64,000 bases of DNA from Streptomyces deccanensis (GCF_022385335.1 NZ_CP092431.1:3534001-3598000), one strand, 5' to 3'. Positions 54,134 to 63,426 are shown, counted from the first letter of the stretch. Program-made: numbers and translations. The notes: generated by a model from the letters alone, not told the origin.

Positions 54134-54254
54134 CGCGCAGTTCCCCGCGCCCCTGAAAGACCAGGCCCCTGCGGGCCTGGAAAGACCACGGCCCCGCGCC
54201 CCTGAAAAGCACGGGGCGCAGCCCCTGCTTTTCAGGGGCGCGGGGAACTGCGCG
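54134..54254. repeat. Nested inverted copies of the dispersed GC-rich repeat
   Basis: Outer arms of 25 bp (54134-54158 and 54230-54254) are perfectly inverted. A third, partial copy (54192-54211) pairs over 20 bp with 54226-54245, so two alternative hairpins compete. This fills the 313-bp gap between the small membrane protein gene and malQ. Confidence 0.8.
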
Positions 54255-54323
54255 ACCAGCCACGAACCACCCGCACCCGCCGACGAAACCCGCACCCCCG
54301 AGCTCCCAGGCGCCCCGAGCCAC

Positions 54324-56438
54324 CTACCCGCCCCGCAGCACATCCACCAGCGCCCACAGCCGAGGCGACGCCGCGAGTTGCTCCAGCGTCACCGGCCGCC
54401 CCGCCGCGTCGGCGATCGGGAGGCGCCAGTTCGGATACTGGTCCCACGTCCCGGGCAGGTTCTGCGGACGCCGGTCGCCGAGCGTGTCCGGGAGCCAGAG
54501 GCCGATCATGCGGGCGGGCGTGCGGAGCAGGAACCGGTGGAGGGCCTGGATCTGCGCCTCCTCGGAGGTCGTGGAGATACCGCCCCCGGCCCCGTCCAGC
54601 AGCCCCAGCCGGGCGAGCAGGGCCAGCCACTCCCCCGCGTCGGCGGCCGCCTCCGCCCGCTCTTCGTCGAGGGACCGCGTGAGCAGGCCGAGCCCGTGGC
54701 GGAGGTCGACGTGGTCGCAGGTCAGCCGGGACGCGGTGGGCGGCAGGTCGTGCGTCGTGGCGGTGGCCAGACAGTTCGCCCGCCAGCGTTCGGGCGGGAG
54801 CGGGCGGCCCGTGCCCTCCCAGTCGCGTTCGAACCAGAGGACGGACGTGCCCAGCACCCCACGCGCGTCGAGCGCCTCGCGCACGCCCGGCTCGACCGTG
54901 CCCAGGTCCTCGCCGATCACCAGGGCGCCGGCCCGCGCGGCTTCCAGGACCAGGATCGCGAGCATGGCGTCGGCGTCGTAGCGGACGTACGTGCCCTCGG
55001 TGGGGGCCTGGCCCTGCGGAACCCACCAGAGGCGGAACAGGCCCATGACGTGGTCGATGCGGAGGGCGCCCGCGTGGCGCAGCAGGGCACGCAGGAGGCG
55101 GCGGTAGGGGGCGTATCCGGACTCGGCGAGGCGGTCGGGGCGCCAGGGGGGCAGGCCCCAGTCCTGGCCCCGGGAGTTGAAGGCGTCGGGGGGCGCGCCG
55201 ACGGACATGCCGGCCGCGAAGTACTCCTGCTGGGCCCAGGCGTCCGCGCCGCCGGGGTGGACCCCGACCGCCAGGTCGTGCACCAGGCCGATGGGCATGC
55301 CCGCGTCGCGGGCGGAGCGCTGCGCGGTGCCGAGTTGGGCGTCGGTGAGCCAGGCCAGACGGGTGTGGAAGTCGACGCGGTCCATCAACTCGCCGCGGGC
55401 ACGGGCGGTCTCGGCGGAGCGTGGGTCGCGCAGGGCCGTGGGCCAGCGCGACCAGTCGGAGCCGTGGACCTCGGCGAGCGCGCACCAGGTGGCGTGGTCC
55501 TCCAGCGCCTGGCCCTCCTCGGCGAGGAAGTTGCAGTACGCGGCGCGCCGCCCGGGGCCGAGGGGTACGGCGCGCACCCGTTCCAGCGCCTCGCGCTTGA
55601 GGTCCCACACCGCGTCCCGGTCGATCAGTTCGCCCTTGGCCAGCACGGACTCCCGCAGGCGGGCGGCCCGCTCCAGCAGCGCGCCGACATGGTCGCGGTC
55701 GTCGGTGGACGAGGCGGCGGCCTCCGAGAGGGCGTACGGGTATTCGGGTACGTCCTCCACGCGCAGGTGCACGGGGTCCGGATAGCGGCGGGAGGAGGGG
55801 CGGTACGGGGAGGGGTCGGTGGGGGCGCCGGGTACGGCCGCGTGCAGCGGGTTGACCTGGACGAATCCGGCGCCGAGGGCGCGGCCGGCCCAGGCGGAGA
55901 GCTCGGCGAGGTCGCCGAGGTCGCCCATGCCCCAACTGCGCTGCGAGAGCAGGGAGTAGAGCTGGACGAGGATGCCGTAGGTGCGCTCGGGCGGGGCGGG
56001 CAGCCGGGCCGGGGCCACGACCAGGTGGGCCTCGGCGGTGCGGCCGTCGGGGGCGGTGGCGCGCAGGGTGTGCACGCCCGGGGGCAGCTCCCGCGTGGTG
56101 GAGTGCGTCTCGCCCTGCTCGGTCTCGACGCTCAGCAGGGTGCCGTCGGGGAGGGCGGTCAGCGCGGCGGGGGGCTCGCCGTCGGCCCACTGGACCAGGG
56201 TGGGTGGCAACAGCCGGGCGTCCAGTTGCCGTTCGCGTGCGGCGAGGGCGGTGCGCACGGCCTCGGGGGTGCTCGCGTCGACATCCAGCGCGGCGAGGAC
56301 GGCCACGACCGCGCCGTCCGAGGCCGCGACCGTACGGTCCGGGGAGGGGCTGTAGGAGGTGGCGACGCCGTGCAGGGCGGCGAGCCGGGCCAGCGGGGTT
56401 CCGGGCGCCGGGCCCGAACCCCCTGGATCTTCTGTCAT
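54324..56438 (-). CDS. malQ: 4-alpha-glucanotransferase (amylomaltase)
   Basis: GH77 disproportionating enzyme (704 aa) that transfers glucan chains in maltose and glycogen metabolism. A 140-residue N-terminal extension typical of actinobacteria precedes the barrel. Catalytic regions: LRIDHVMGLFRLWWVP holds the nucleophile Asp, GEDLGTVEP the acid/base Glu and ATTHDLPP the third acidic residue. The ATG at 56438 abuts the stop of the preceding small gene, so the two should be co-translated. Confidence 0.93.
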   Translation of the reverse strand: MTEDPGGSGPAPGTPLARLAALHGVATSYSPSPDRTVAASDGAVVAVLAALDVDASTPEAVRTALAARERQLDARLLPPTLVQWADGEPPAALTALPDGTLLSVETEQGETHSTTRELPPGVHTLRATAPDGRTAEAHLVVAPARLPAPPERTYGILVQLYSLLSQRSWGMGDLGDLAELSAWAGRALGAGFVQVNPLHAAVPGAPTDPSPYRPSSRRYPDPVHLRVEDVPEYPYALSEAAASSTDDRDHVGALLERAARLRESVLAKGELIDRDAVWDLKREALERVRAVPLGPGRRAAYCNFLAEEGQALEDHATWCALAEVHGSDWSRWPTALRDPRSAETARARGELMDRVDFHTRLAWLTDAQLGTAQRSARDAGMPIGLVHDLAVGVHPGGADAWAQQEYFAAGMSVGAPPDAFNSRGQDWGLPPWRPDRLAESGYAPYRRLLRALLRHAGALRIDHVMGLFRLWWVPQGQAPTEGTYVRYDADAMLAILVLEAARAGALVIGEDLGTVEPGVREALDARGVLGTSVLWFERDWEGTGRPLPPERWRANCLATATTHDLPPTASRLTCDHVDLRHGLGLLTRSLDEERAEAAADAGEWLALLARLGLLDGAGGGISTTSEEAQIQALHRFLLRTPARMIGLWLPDTLGDRRPQNLPGTWDQYPNWRLPIADAAGRPVTLEQLAASPRLWALVDVLRGG

Positions 56439-56675
56439 CTAGACCCCCGATGCGGCGCCGTGGGACGTGGGTTCACTGGTGAGGGGAGCCGCGTCGGCGA
56501 GGGGCGGCTCGCTGGTGAGCGGGGCCGCGTCCGGGAGCGGCGGTTCGCTGGTGAGCGGGACGTCGGCGCAGGGCCCCTCGGCGCTGAAGACGCACACGTG
56601 GGGCTCATGGAGCTCGTAGGGCTCCGCCTCGCGTTTGGAGCGGACCGGGGTAGGGAGGGGGGTGGACGTGGCCAC
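56439..56675 (-). CDS. Small repeat protein upstream of malQ
   Basis: A 78-residue protein starting at GTG 56675 with a textbook AGGAGG five bases before it, and stopping exactly one base before the malQ ATG. The second half consists of three 12-residue repeats of the PLTSEPPLPDAA type encoded by 36-bp DNA repeats. The first half (REAEPYELHEPHVCVFSAEG) has a single pair of Cys. No family recognised. The ribosome site and exact junction with malQ argue that it is real. Confidence 0.6.
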   Translation of the reverse strand: MATSTPLPTPVRSKREAEPYELHEPHVCVFSAEGPCADVPLTSEPPLPDAAPLTSEPPLADAAPLTSEPTSHGAASGV

Positions 56676-56841
56676 GGGGGCCTCCTAGTCGTCGTACGGC
56701 GATGAGGTGCGGGTCCGGGGTACTCCAGCCCTACCCAGTGGACGCCGCCGCAGACGTGGGTGGGCGGACATCGTGGTCTTGTTCACTTCCGCGACGCGTC
56801 CCGAACCCGAACCGAACCCGAACCCGCCCCACTATTCACTC

Positions 56842-56864
56842 AGTACATATACTCAGTGCATACT
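56842..56864 (+). promoter_or_regulatory. PadR operator and -10 region
   Basis: AGTACATATACT (56842-56853) and AGTGCATACT (56855-56864) are adjacent inverted repeats of AGTR/TACT halves. TATACT (56848-56853) is a strong -10, so binding here would block the PadR/ABC transcript. Confidence 0.6.
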
Positions 56865-56870
56865 GGGGGC

Positions 56871-57404
56871 ATGAGCACCCGTCACATCCTGTTGGGGCTG
56901 CTCGCAGGGGGGCCGAGCCATGGCTACGACCTCAAGCGACGGCACGACGAACGCTTCCCGCAGGCCCGTCCGCTGGCCTACGGGCAGGTCTACACGACCC
57001 TGCAGCGGCTGGTCCGCGACGGGCTCGCCGAGGTCGACGGCACCGAGGCGGACAGCGGCCCGGAGCGGACGATGTACCGCTCGACGGACGAGGGGGCGCG
57101 CGAGCTGGCCAGATGGGCCGGGGAGATCACCGCGCCCGCGCCGTTCGTGACGAACGAGATCTTCGCCAAGCTCGTCGTCTCGATCCTCTCCGACGGCGAC
57201 CCGGCCGCCTATCTGCGGGCGCAGCGCGCCGCGCACATGGCGCGCATGCGGGATCTGACCGCCGTGAAGACCGCGCCGGGCACCGACCTCTCGACCGTGC
57301 TCGCGGCGGACTACGCCCTCAACCATCTCGACGCCGACCTCCGCTGGATGAACACCACGGCGGCCCGGCTGACCACCCTGACCGCGGAGGTCGACGCAGC
57401 GTGA
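56871..57404 (+). CDS. PadR-family transcriptional regulator
   Basis: Winged-helix regulator of 177 aa: STRHILLGLLAGGPSHGYDLKRRHDERF and YGQVYTTLQRLVRDGLAEVDG, with the C-terminal helical dimer part (VTNEIFAKLVVSILSDGDPAAYL). PadR proteins often control adjacent ABC exporters, as here: the stop overlaps the ATPase start (GTGA). Start ATG 56871 follows GGGGG. Confidence 0.9.
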   Translation: MSTRHILLGLLAGGPSHGYDLKRRHDERFPQARPLAYGQVYTTLQRLVRDGLAEVDGTEADSGPERTMYRSTDEGARELARWAGEITAPAPFVTNEIFAKLVVSILSDGDPAAYLRAQRAAHMARMRDLTAVKTAPGTDLSTVLAADYALNHLDADLRWMNTTAARLTTLTAEVDAA

Positions 57405-58114
57405 ACGAGAAGCACACCGGCACCGGGCCATTGCTCACGGCCCGGGGACTGGTCAAGGAACACGGCAGGACCCGGGCACTGCGGGGCGCCTCGGTGGAGC
57501 TGCGGGAGGGCGAGATCCTCGCCGTCACGGGGGCCAGCGGCAGCGGGAAGTCCACGTTGCTGCACTGCCTGGCGGGCATCGTCCGGCCGGACGAGGGCGC
57601 GGTGGCGTACGCCGGGAAGCGGCTCGACCAGCTTCCCGAGAAGCAGCTCAGCGAACTGCGCAGGACGGACTTCGGGGTCGTCTTCCAGTTCGGGCAGCTG
57701 ATACCCGAGCTGACGGCCCTCGACAACGTCGCCCTGCCGCTGCTGCTGGCCGGCACGGACCGCGGGGCGGCGCGGGAGCGGGCCGGCGAGTGGCTGGAGC
57801 GATTCGGGGTGCGGGGGCAGGAGGAGCAGCGGCCCGGGGAGATGAGCGGCGGCCAGGCGCAGCGGGTGTCGCTGGCGCGGGCGCTGGTGACCACGCCGAA
57901 GGTGATCTTCGCGGACGAGCCGACCGGGGCGCTGGACTCGCTGGCCAGCGAGCAGGTGATGGCGGCGCTGACGCACGCGGCCCGGGAGTCCCGTGCGGCG
58001 GTGCTGCTGATCACCCACGACGCGCAGACCGCGGCGTACGCGGACCGGGAGGTCGTGCTGAAGGACGGCGTCGTGGCGTCGGAGGCCGACGCCTCGCTGG
58101 AGGTGACCTGGTGA
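57401..58114 (+). CDS. ABC transporter ATPase (LolD/MacB-like)
   Basis: ATP-binding subunit (237 aa): Walker A GASGSGKST, Q loop VVFQFGQLIPELTALDNVALPLLLAG, signature MSGGQAQRVSLARAL, Walker B VIFADEPTGALDS and His in LLITHD. This layout is typical for partners of FtsX-type permeases, which export lipids, peptides or antibiotics. GTG at 57401 overlaps the padR stop. Confidence 0.92.
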   Translation: MNEKHTGTGPLLTARGLVKEHGRTRALRGASVELREGEILAVTGASGSGKSTLLHCLAGIVRPDEGAVAYAGKRLDQLPEKQLSELRRTDFGVVFQFGQLIPELTALDNVALPLLLAGTDRGAARERAGEWLERFGVRGQEEQRPGEMSGGQAQRVSLARALVTTPKVIFADEPTGALDSLASEQVMAALTHAARESRAAVLLITHDAQTAAYADREVVLKDGVVASEADASLEVTW

Positions 58115-59472
58115 AGGCGCTGGTGGGCGATCTGCGCCTGGCCCTGCTGCTGGTCCGGGGCTCGGACCGGCGGGAGCGGTGGCGAGTGGCGCTGACAGGG
58201 CTGGGGGCGGCGCTGGCGACGGGGCTCGGCATGGCGGCGGGGGTGCTGACGTCGTTGGAGGGCCACTACCGGGTGGGCATGGCCGATGGCCTGCTGGACA
58301 ACGCCGGCGAGCGCTCCGGGGTGATCGTCACCCTGCTGTTCCTGTTGGTCCCGGTGCTCGGCTTCCTCGGCCAGTGCACCCGTGTGGGCGCGGTCCACCG
58401 GGACAGACGGCTTGCCGGGCTGCGACTGGCCGGCGCGTCGGCGGGCCAGGTGCGCCGGATCGCGGCACTGGAGACGGGGTTGGCCTGCCTGGCCGGCTCG
58501 CTGATCACGACGGTCGTCTTCGTGGCGTTCCTCTTGATCACCTGGCAGAACGCCACTGTCCTGGCATGGTTCGCGGTCGCGCTGGTCGCACTGGGTGTGC
58601 CGGTGCTGGGCGCGGTGGCGAGCGTGCTCGCACTGCGCCGGGTGGTCGCCTCGCCGCTGGGCTGGGTGCGACGGGTGAAGCCGGGCACGGGCCGGGGGCC
58701 CGGGTGGGTGTTCCTGGGAGGGGTGGCGCTGCTCGTGGTCGCGGCGCTCCTCGCCGTGGCCGGCACCACCCGGAACATGCCCGACCGCGCCGCCGGCCAG
58801 GCTCCGCTGATCGTCTGTGGCGCGCTGCTCGCCGTGGGAGCCGGTGCGGTGCTGCTGTCCGGCCTGGTCGCGAAGCTCACCGGCCGACTGCTCGCCGCGC
58901 GCACCGGCGACCCGGCGGTGCTGATCGCGGCGGAGCGGCTGCGCGACGATCCGTGGGCAGCGGCCCGCACCCACGCGGCCGTCATCATGGGGGCCGTGGT
59001 CGGCAGCGGTTACATCGGCGTACGGCAGGCACTGCTCGCGCAGGTCGAGGGCCATGACTACCTGGCCGAACGCGACGACTTCTACATCGCCGGCCTGAAC
59101 TTCACAGCCGCCGCGATCATTCTCGGCTTCGCCGTCACCCTGTTCGGGCTGGCGGTGGGCACCGCCGAGTCCCTCGCCACCCGGCGCCGGGGCCTGGCCG
59201 CGCAGGTCGCCGCCGGGGTCCCGTACGAGGTGCTGGGCCGCGCGCTGCTGCTGGAGACCGCCCTGCCGCTGGCGCCCGCGGTGCTGGTGGGCGGGGCCGG
59301 GGGCACGGCGATCGCCTTCGTGTACGCGATGGGCATGAGCGACCTGACGGTGATGCCGTTCGGGGCCCTGCTGGTACCGGTGGCGGTCTACGCCGCCTGC
59401 ATCCTCGCGGCGGCCACGTCCCTACCGCTGCTCCGCCGCACGGTCCGCCCCACGGAGCTGCGCTACACGTGA
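58111..59472 (+). CDS. FtsX-type ABC transporter permease
   Basis: Membrane subunit of 453 aa with about ten helices in two FtsX-like halves (TGLGAALATGLGMAAGVLT..., RRGLAAQVAAGVPYEVLGRALLLETALPLAPAVLVGG). It lacks the large outer domain of MacB. GTG at 58111 overlaps the ATPase stop by four bases. With PadR and the ATPase it forms a three-gene exporter operon, probably for resistance to an envelope-active compound. Confidence 0.88.
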   Translation: MKALVGDLRLALLLVRGSDRRERWRVALTGLGAALATGLGMAAGVLTSLEGHYRVGMADGLLDNAGERSGVIVTLLFLLVPVLGFLGQCTRVGAVHRDRRLAGLRLAGASAGQVRRIAALETGLACLAGSLITTVVFVAFLLITWQNATVLAWFAVALVALGVPVLGAVASVLALRRVVASPLGWVRRVKPGTGRGPGWVFLGGVALLVVAALLAVAGTTRNMPDRAAGQAPLIVCGALLAVGAGAVLLSGLVAKLTGRLLAARTGDPAVLIAAERLRDDPWAAARTHAAVIMGAVVGSGYIGVRQALLAQVEGHDYLAERDDFYIAGLNFTAAAIILGFAVTLFGLAVGTAESLATRRRGLAAQVAAGVPYEVLGRALLLETALPLAPAVLVGGAGGTAIAFVYAMGMSDLTVMPFGALLVPVAVYAACILAAATSLPLLRRTVRPTELRYT

Positions 59473-59490
59473 CGGCGACCGCATGAGACC

Positions 59491-59530
59491 CGGCGTCCCG
59501 GGAGGCCACGGGGGGCTTCCTGGGACGCCG
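59491..59530. terminator. Terminator between the ABC operon and the Uma2 gene
   Basis: 17-bp stem with G-T pairs (59491-59507 with 59514-59530) between convergent genes. Confidence 0.65.
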
Positions 59531-59546
59531 CCGTACGCGGGGCCGG

Positions 59547-60167
59547 TCAGGCCTCGCGGAAAGGAGCGGTGTCCAACGTGGGGTACGGGGCGGGTAGCGG
59601 AAGGGGGTCCCCGAGGTCGACCTTGACCTCGGAGGCGTAATAGGCCTCAGTGGGGTCCTCGCCGGGGAGGACGGGGTCGGTGTGGCAGTGGGCCGTCTTG
59701 GCGTGACGGTTGATGAGGACGTAGACGGGGACACCGGCGGCGGCGTAGGTGCGGAGCTTCGGTCCGGTGTCCGTCTCGTGGTTGGTGGAGGTGACCTCGC
59801 CCACCATGTCGATCATGTCCATGGGGTACCAGCCCTTGTGGGCTTTGCGGTACGAGGTGTCGAGTTCACTCGGCTCACGACGCAGGACGTAGAAGTCGGG
59901 GATCAGCAGGGACATCGTGGTGCCGTCTTGGTGGGCGGCGCGGAAACCCATACCGATGGCGGCCAGTTCGAAGCCGCCGGTACGGAGCTGACAAGCCAAC
60001 CGGAAGGCGCCGTCGCTGTGATTGAAGTCCGGCTGCGGCGGCACGATGACCGTCCCCTCGACGTATTCCGGCCGAATCGGCATCGGTGACGCCTCTTCGA
60101 ACACGATCAACAGGTCAATGGGGTCCACCTGCGTCATCACCGTTTCCGCGATCGGTTCGGCGCTCAT
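59547..60167 (-). CDS. Uma2 family (DUF820) endonuclease-like protein
   Basis: A 206-residue protein of the restriction-endonuclease fold. The PD-(D/E)xK-like residues are Asp91 in LIPDFYVLR, Glu124 in MVGEVTS and Lys137 in GPKLRTYAAAGVPVYVLIN. Streptomyces genomes carry many such genes; the role is not known and no toxin or methylase partner is next to it. Confidence 0.85.
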   Translation of the reverse strand: MSAEPIAETVMTQVDPIDLLIVFEEASPMPIRPEYVEGTVIVPPQPDFNHSDGAFRLACQLRTGGFELAAIGMGFRAAHQDGTTMSLLIPDFYVLRREPSELDTSYRKAHKGWYPMDMIDMVGEVTSTNHETDTGPKLRTYAAAGVPVYVLINRHAKTAHCHTDPVLPGEDPTEAYYASEVKVDLGDPLPLPAPYPTLDTAPFREA

Positions 60168-60324
60168 CCCTCGCCCTCCTCGCCGTACTGGTGTCAGGCT
60201 ACGCCCGGGTCGGGCGCCCCGGCATGAGCGTGACCCGCCCCGAGAGACCGTTGTGCCGGAATTCCGCTCCCTTCACTCGAACGAGCGTGCTCAACCGTTA
60301 CGGCGACAGCGCTTCCCGTACCGC

Positions 60325-61422
60325 CTACTTCGTCGCCGGGGCGATCGGGGTCGCCCGTTCCGACTGGGGGGAGGCCGTGTTGGCGTAGACGGACGGGGCG
60401 GCGACCGCGGCGGTCGGGTCGTCCGTGGCGTCGGGCGCGGTGGCGGGGACGCCGCCGACGATGCGGATGTCGGCCGCGTCGAAGGCCTTCTTGATGCGCC
60501 AGCGCAGCTCCCGCTCGACCGTGAGGGCCTTGCCGGGCATGGTCTTGGCGGAGACGCGGACGACCATCGAGTCCAGCAGCACGTCGTCGAGGCCGAGGAC
60601 CTCGATGGGGCCCCACAGGAGCTCGTTCCAGGGCTCCTCCTTGCTCATCGCCTCGCCGACCTCCGTCAGGGTGCGGCGGACCTTGTCGAGGTCCTCGTCG
60701 TAGCGGACGGTGACGTCGACGCCGGCCGTGGCCCAGCCCTGGGAGAGGTTGCCGATGCGCTTGACCTCGCCGTTGCGGACGTACCAGATCTCGCCGTTGT
60801 CGCCGCGCAGCTTGGTGACGCGCAGGCCGACCTCGATGACCTCGCCGGAGGCGACGCCCGCGTCGACGGTGTCGCCGACGCCGTACTGGTCCTCCAGGAT
60901 CATGAAGACGCCGGAGAGGAAGTCCGTGACGAGGTTCCGGGCGCCGAAACCGATGGCGACGCCCGCGACACCGGCGGAGGCCAGCAGCGGAGCGAGGTTG
61001 ATCTCGAAGGTGCCGAGGATCATGAGGGCGGCGGTGCCCAGGATCAGGAAGGACGCGACCGAGCGCAGGACCGAGCCGATGGCCTGGGAGCGCTGGCGGC
61101 GGCGCTCGACGTTGACCAGCAGACCGCCGAGGGTCGGTGTGGTGCCCTCGACGCCCGGGACGGAGCGGTTCATCCGGTCTATCAGCTTGGTGATCGCCCG
61201 CCGGACCACCACTCTCAGCACCGCCGCTATCACCACGATCAGCAGGACGCGGAGACCGATGGCCAGCCATGTGGACCAGTTCTCCTCGACCCAGCTGGCG
61301 GCGTTGGTCGCGCTCTCCTGGGCGTCCTCCAGCGACGGCACGGCCGGTGTCGTCGTCTCCGAGGGGGACGGCGACGGCGTGGCGGCGGCCAGTAGGAGGG
61401 GCAGGGAAGAAACGGGCGACAC
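60325..61422 (-). CDS. Mechanosensitive ion channel (MscS family)
   Basis: Small-conductance mechanosensitive channel of 365 aa that opens on membrane tension under hypo-osmotic shock. A Pro/Thr-rich start is followed by three helices (about 51-75, 118-137, 140-175); the pore helix is LAPLLASAGVAGVAIGFGARNLVTDFLSGVFMILEDQYGVGD. A cytosolic beta and mixed domain follows, ending in a Pro/Ala tail. GTG at 61422 with GGAGG upstream. Confidence 0.92.
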   Translation of the reverse strand: MSPVSSLPLLLAAATPSPSPSETTTPAVPSLEDAQESATNAASWVEENWSTWLAIGLRVLLIVVIAAVLRVVVRRAITKLIDRMNRSVPGVEGTTPTLGGLLVNVERRRQRSQAIGSVLRSVASFLILGTAALMILGTFEINLAPLLASAGVAGVAIGFGARNLVTDFLSGVFMILEDQYGVGDTVDAGVASGEVIEVGLRVTKLRGDNGEIWYVRNGEVKRIGNLSQGWATAGVDVTVRYDEDLDKVRRTLTEVGEAMSKEEPWNELLWGPIEVLGLDDVLLDSMVVRVSAKTMPGKALTVERELRWRIKKAFDAADIRIVGGVPATAPDATDDPTAAVAAPSVYANTASPQSERATPIAPATK

Positions 61423-61736
61423 GGCGGATACCTCCAGGTGCGTTATCTGCCCTCCGGCACGGCGGTCAAGATCCGTCGGGTCACGGAAAGGTCACCGGAC
61501 GGGCAGGCCCACCACACTAACGGGGCATTGTGTGGAGGTCCCCGCCATGTCCGAGGGAGACAGGGCGCTCACCAGGGAGTGAAGGGCGCACACGGCGGGG
61601 GATGAATGAGGTGTGGTCGAAAACACTCCCAGCCCGTTACCGGGACATGGTGGCGCTTCCACCAGGCCTGAGGGGAGACTGACTACGGATCGTCCACGGC
61701 GCGAGCCACGCGCCGCCGGCGTACAAGGAGGCATCC
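61423..61736. other. Divergent region between mscS and the HNH gene
   Basis: 314 bp. I see a short 11-codon ORF (61547-61582), a small GGTGG/CCACC hairpin near 61648 and the AAGGAGG ribosome site of the HNH gene, but no other supported element. Confidence 0.4.
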
Positions 61737-62273
61737 GTGCCGCACGTCCTGGTCCTCAACGCGTCGTACGAGCCGCTCGGCGTCGTACCGCTCCGCCGCG
61801 CGCTCGTCCTCGTCCTGGAGAACAAGGCCGTCTCCCTGGAAGAATCCGGCGCCTATCTGCACAGCGCGACCGTCACAGTCCCCGCACCCAGCGTGGTCCG
61901 GCTCAAGCGATTCGTCCGGGTTCCCTATCGGGGGCCCGTTCCTCTGACCCGTAGGGCGCTGTTCGCCCGTGACGGGGGCCGGTGCATGTACTGCGGTGGC
62001 GTCGCAACCAGCGTCGACCACGTCATCCCGCGCAGTCGCGGGGGCAAGCACGTCTGGGACAACGTCGTCGCGTCGTGCCGCCGCTGCAACCATGTCAAGG
62101 CAGACCGTCATCTCGTCGAGATCGGCTGGCGGCTCCGCCACAAACCCGCTCCGCCCACCGGGCTGGCCTGGCGCATCATCGGCACGGGCCATAGGGACCC
62201 GCGCTGGCTGCCCTACCTGCAGCCGTACGGCGCGGACGACGCGCTGGCCCGGATCGACGGCATCTCCGCCTGA
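61737..62273 (+). CDS. HNH endonuclease
   Basis: A 178-residue HNH nuclease. The zinc Cys pairs are Cys83/Cys86 and Cys114/Cys117; the metal-and-catalysis motif is SVDHVIPRSRGG with Asp94/His95, and Asn109 and Asn118 complete HNH. The first 60 residues (VLVLNASYEPLGVVPLRRALVLVLENKA) are the usual extension of this large actinobacterial group. GTG at 61737 follows AAGGAGG. Biological role unknown; it lacks neighbours of a restriction or phage system. Confidence 0.9.
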   Translation: MPHVLVLNASYEPLGVVPLRRALVLVLENKAVSLEESGAYLHSATVTVPAPSVVRLKRFVRVPYRGPVPLTRRALFARDGGRCMYCGGVATSVDHVIPRSRGGKHVWDNVVASCRRCNHVKADRHLVEIGWRLRHKPAPPTGLAWRIIGTGHRDPRWLPYLQPYGADDALARIDGISA

Positions 62274-62293
62274 CGGTCCGGGTTTTTGCATGG

Positions 62294-62322
62294 CCGGGTG
62301 CCCTCGCCGCAGGGGCACCCGG
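62294..62322 (+). terminator. Terminator of the HNH gene
   Basis: About 11-bp stem with one bulge (62294-62304 with 62311-62322). Confidence 0.6.
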
Positions 62323-62496
62323 TACGCGTCGCGGGTGCTTCTGGAACGCTCACATCCGCTTGACCTGCACCTTCGGAACCGTCTTCACAGGTACCCCGCA
62401 TTCCCCTCGCACACATGATCGCCTAGTGTCACCCCCAACAGCGGGCCCTTGTTCTGGAGCGCAACGCCCAGGGGCCCGCCACGAATGTGGGGACTC

Positions 62497-63330
62497 ATGC
62501 GCAAGCTCGCCATAGGCGCCGTCGTGTCCGGCGCTCTGGCTCTCACCGGCCTGGCCGCGCCCGCCGCGCTGGCCGACTCGCCGGATCTGACCTTCGGCAC
62601 CATCACGGTCAACAACGGCAAGCCGATCGCGGTCGGCACCCGGGCCGCGGTGACCGTGCCGGTCACGTACAGCTTCACCCGGCCGGACGACTTCGTCATC
62701 GACTACAAGAACAACTTCCTGGGCGTCGCCCTCTACCGGGGCCGGCTCGCGGAGCCCGACAACGCGGTCGAGAGCTCCTCCCGGAAGCCCACCTGCACGA
62801 CGACGGCGACGACCGACACCACGGTGACCGAGTCCTGCTCGACGAAGCTCACCATCGACCCCCGCCAGCTCTACGCGGCCGCTGACGCCACCGACTGGAA
62901 GGCCGCCGCCCTCTACGTCGAGGCCGCGATCGACGAGGACGACTCCGACGGGCACATCGGCTTCCACAGCGGCACCGATGTCTGGGGCAACCTCGGCACC
63001 GCCAAGCTCCAGCGGATCTCCAAGGTCACGGTGAACGCCACCCCGGAGCCGGTCGCCAAGGGCAAGACCCTGACGGTCAAGGGCGCGCTCACCCGGGCCG
63101 ACTGGAACACCGGCAAGTACGCGGGCTACAAGGGCCAGAAGGTCACCCTCCAGTTCAAGGCCAAGGGCGCCACCGCCTACACCGACGTGAAGACGGTGAC
63201 CTCCGGCACGGGCGGGGCCCTGTCCACCACCGTGAAGGCCGCGAAGGACGGCTCGTTCCGGTACAAGTTCGCCGGCACGTCCACCACCGCGGCGAAGACG
63301 TCGGCGGCGGACTTCGTCGACGTGAAGTAG
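62497..63330 (+). CDS. Secreted beta-rich protein
   Basis: A 277-residue exported protein: signal MRKLAIGAVVSGALALTGLAAPAALA with cleavage near ALADS, then two beta-sandwich-like parts. The second (about 175-277, KVTVNATPEPVAKGKTLTVKGALTRADW, YKGQKVTLQFKAKGATAY, GSFRYKFAGTS) resembles the Ig-like domain repeated in many Streptomyces surface proteins. Two Cys at about 100 and 117 may bridge. Function unknown. Several in-frame ATGs exist; 62497 is chosen for the signal peptide. Confidence 0.75.
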   Translation: MRKLAIGAVVSGALALTGLAAPAALADSPDLTFGTITVNNGKPIAVGTRAAVTVPVTYSFTRPDDFVIDYKNNFLGVALYRGRLAEPDNAVESSSRKPTCTTTATTDTTVTESCSTKLTIDPRQLYAAADATDWKAAALYVEAAIDEDDSDGHIGFHSGTDVWGNLGTAKLQRISKVTVNATPEPVAKGKTLTVKGALTRADWNTGKYAGYKGQKVTLQFKAKGATAYTDVKTVTSGTGGALSTTVKAAKDGSFRYKFAGTSTTAAKTSAADFVDVK

Positions 63331-63374
63331 CCACCACCGTCCGCGAGGCCGCGCCCGCGGTCTCGCGGGCACCG

Positions 63375-63414
63375 GCCCCCGGGAGACGACTCCTCGCCTC
63401 CCGGGGGCTTTTTT
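63375..63414 (+). terminator. Rho-independent terminator
   Basis: 11-bp stem (63375-63385 with 63398-63408), 12-nt loop and six T residues. Confidence 0.88.
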
Positions 63415-63426
63415 CGTGGCCGGATA

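Noticed and set aside
56702..57400. Upstream extension of the ABC ATPase frame across padR
   Set aside because: PadR in the other frame is clearly coding, and the ATPase has a GTG start overlapping the padR stop.
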